A DNA stretch of 14,862 nt from JBIOHJ01 sp044448905 (GTDB taxonomy: Bacteria; Bacteroidota; Bacteroidia; AKYH767-A; OLB10): the NCBI GenBank assembly GCA_044448905.1, contig JBIOHJ010000084.1, forward strand, positions 1-14,862. The letters run 5' to 3'. Shown in pieces: positions 14,561-14,862 of the stretch. Within the stretch, counting starts at the first letter, position 1; every line of letters starts with the position of its first letter. The notes beneath the pieces were generated by a model, which was given only the letters and a program-made list of their open reading frames with translations, was not told the DNA's origin and did no database searches. Both the position numbers and the translations under genes were made by a program.

Positions 14561-14862
14561 ATGTTTAGCAAAATTAAATTTCTGAAACGTATATTTTGGA
14601 TGGGGCTATTGATATTTCCGCTTGTTTTAGCCGGGCAGGAAAATACTTCACAAACCAAAGCGCAAAAAAAAGCAGAAAAAAAAGAAACGCAGCGTATGGA
14701 GAAAAGCCGTAAAGCTGATATTAAAGGTAAAAAAAGGCATTATAAAATTCAGGACAGGAAAACGCGTAAACGAATGAAAAAGCACCGCAAGCAAGTTGAT
14801 CGAAGTTTTGTATATAATAAACCGGATTTTTTTAAAATGCTTTTTGACAAAAGGCAATTATC
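14561..14862 (+). CDS. Lys/Arg-rich exported protein, unknown function, cut by the right edge
   Basis: About 100 codons are visible and the frame is open to the edge. Residues 4-10 are basic (KIKFLKR), 11-24 are hydrophobic (IFWMGLLIFPLVLA), and GQ follows, so it reads as a signal peptide with cleavage after about residue 25. Residues 33-81 hold 24 Lys or Arg out of 49 (KAQKKAEKKETQRMEKSRK is typical), with few acidic residues, and should be helical or disordered and strongly basic. Residues 82 onward (SFVYNKPDFFKMLFDKRQLS) become ordinary again, hinting at a folded domain beyond the edge. I do not recognise a family. Short basic exported proteins of this kind are common in Bacteroidota; binding to acidic polymers or the cell envelope is a guess. 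The alternative start is ATG 14600, which would lose the basic N-region. Confidence 0.65.
   Translation, partial: MFSKIKFLKRIFWMGLLIFPLVLAGQENTSQTKAQKKAEKKETQRMEKSRKADIKGKKRHYKIQDRKTRKRMKKHRKQVDRSFVYNKPDFFKMLFDKRQL

Noticed and set aside
14648..14857. Phenylalanine-rich minus-strand open frame
   Set aside because: It is the complement of the Lys-rich codons (AAA, AAG) of the plus-strand gene, which has a signal peptide and promoter box.

Overview
The window looks like chromosomal DNA of a free-living or environmental Bacteroidota bacterium. It is AT-rich. Three secreted proteins end in the type A sorting domain of the type IX secretion system (T9SS), and a fourth secreted protein runs off the left edge. 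Start codons lack strong Shine-Dalgarno sequences, and several genes are instead preceded by the Bacteroidota -7 promoter motif TAnnTTTG. No phage, plasmid, transposase, CRISPR array or tRNA was seen, so most of this is housekeeping and secretome DNA.

Layout. 1-1253 (minus, cut by the left edge): secreted beta-propeller protein with SBBP-type repeats; its signal-peptide region carries palindromic repeat DNA in frame. 1254-1632: intergenic stretch with a degenerate pair of palindromic repeats and a likely terminator. 1633-3060 (minus): secreted glucose/sorbosone-dehydrogenase-like protein with a T9SS tail. 3176-3850 (minus): small secreted T9SS protein of unknown function. 4037-5482 (plus): SLC13/DASS sodium-coupled carboxylate transporter. 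5573-6730 (plus): homogentisate 1,2-dioxygenase. 6832-8358 (plus): metallo-beta-lactamase-fold protein resembling CMP-Neu5Ac hydroxylase without its Rieske domain. 8331-10400 (minus): 7TM-HD c-di-AMP phosphodiesterase of the PgpH type, whose 3' end overlaps the preceding convergent gene by 28 bases. 10445-10834 (minus): RNase P RNA, separated from the PgpH-type gene by a 33-base palindrome. 10914-11318 (plus): GNAT acetyltransferase. 11368-13029 (minus): repeat-rich secreted T9SS protein. 13162-14379 (minus): DUF1343/NamZ-like exo-N-acetylmuramidase. 14561 to the right edge (plus): Lys/Arg-rich exported protein.

How the genes may work together. The transporter and homogentisate dioxygenase are co-directional and 90 bases apart. 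Tyrosine breakdown through homogentisate releases fumarate and acetoacetate, and the transporter family moves dicarboxylates, so a shared catabolic role is possible but unproven. RNase P RNA and the PgpH-type gene are co-directional, and no separate promoter for the latter can be seen between them. The remaining genes look like independent units. The points most worth a second look are the Rieske-less CMAH-like protein, the rnpB-palindrome-PgpH junction, and the family of short TCCCG...CGGGA palindromes, some of them inside the coding sequence for a signal peptide.
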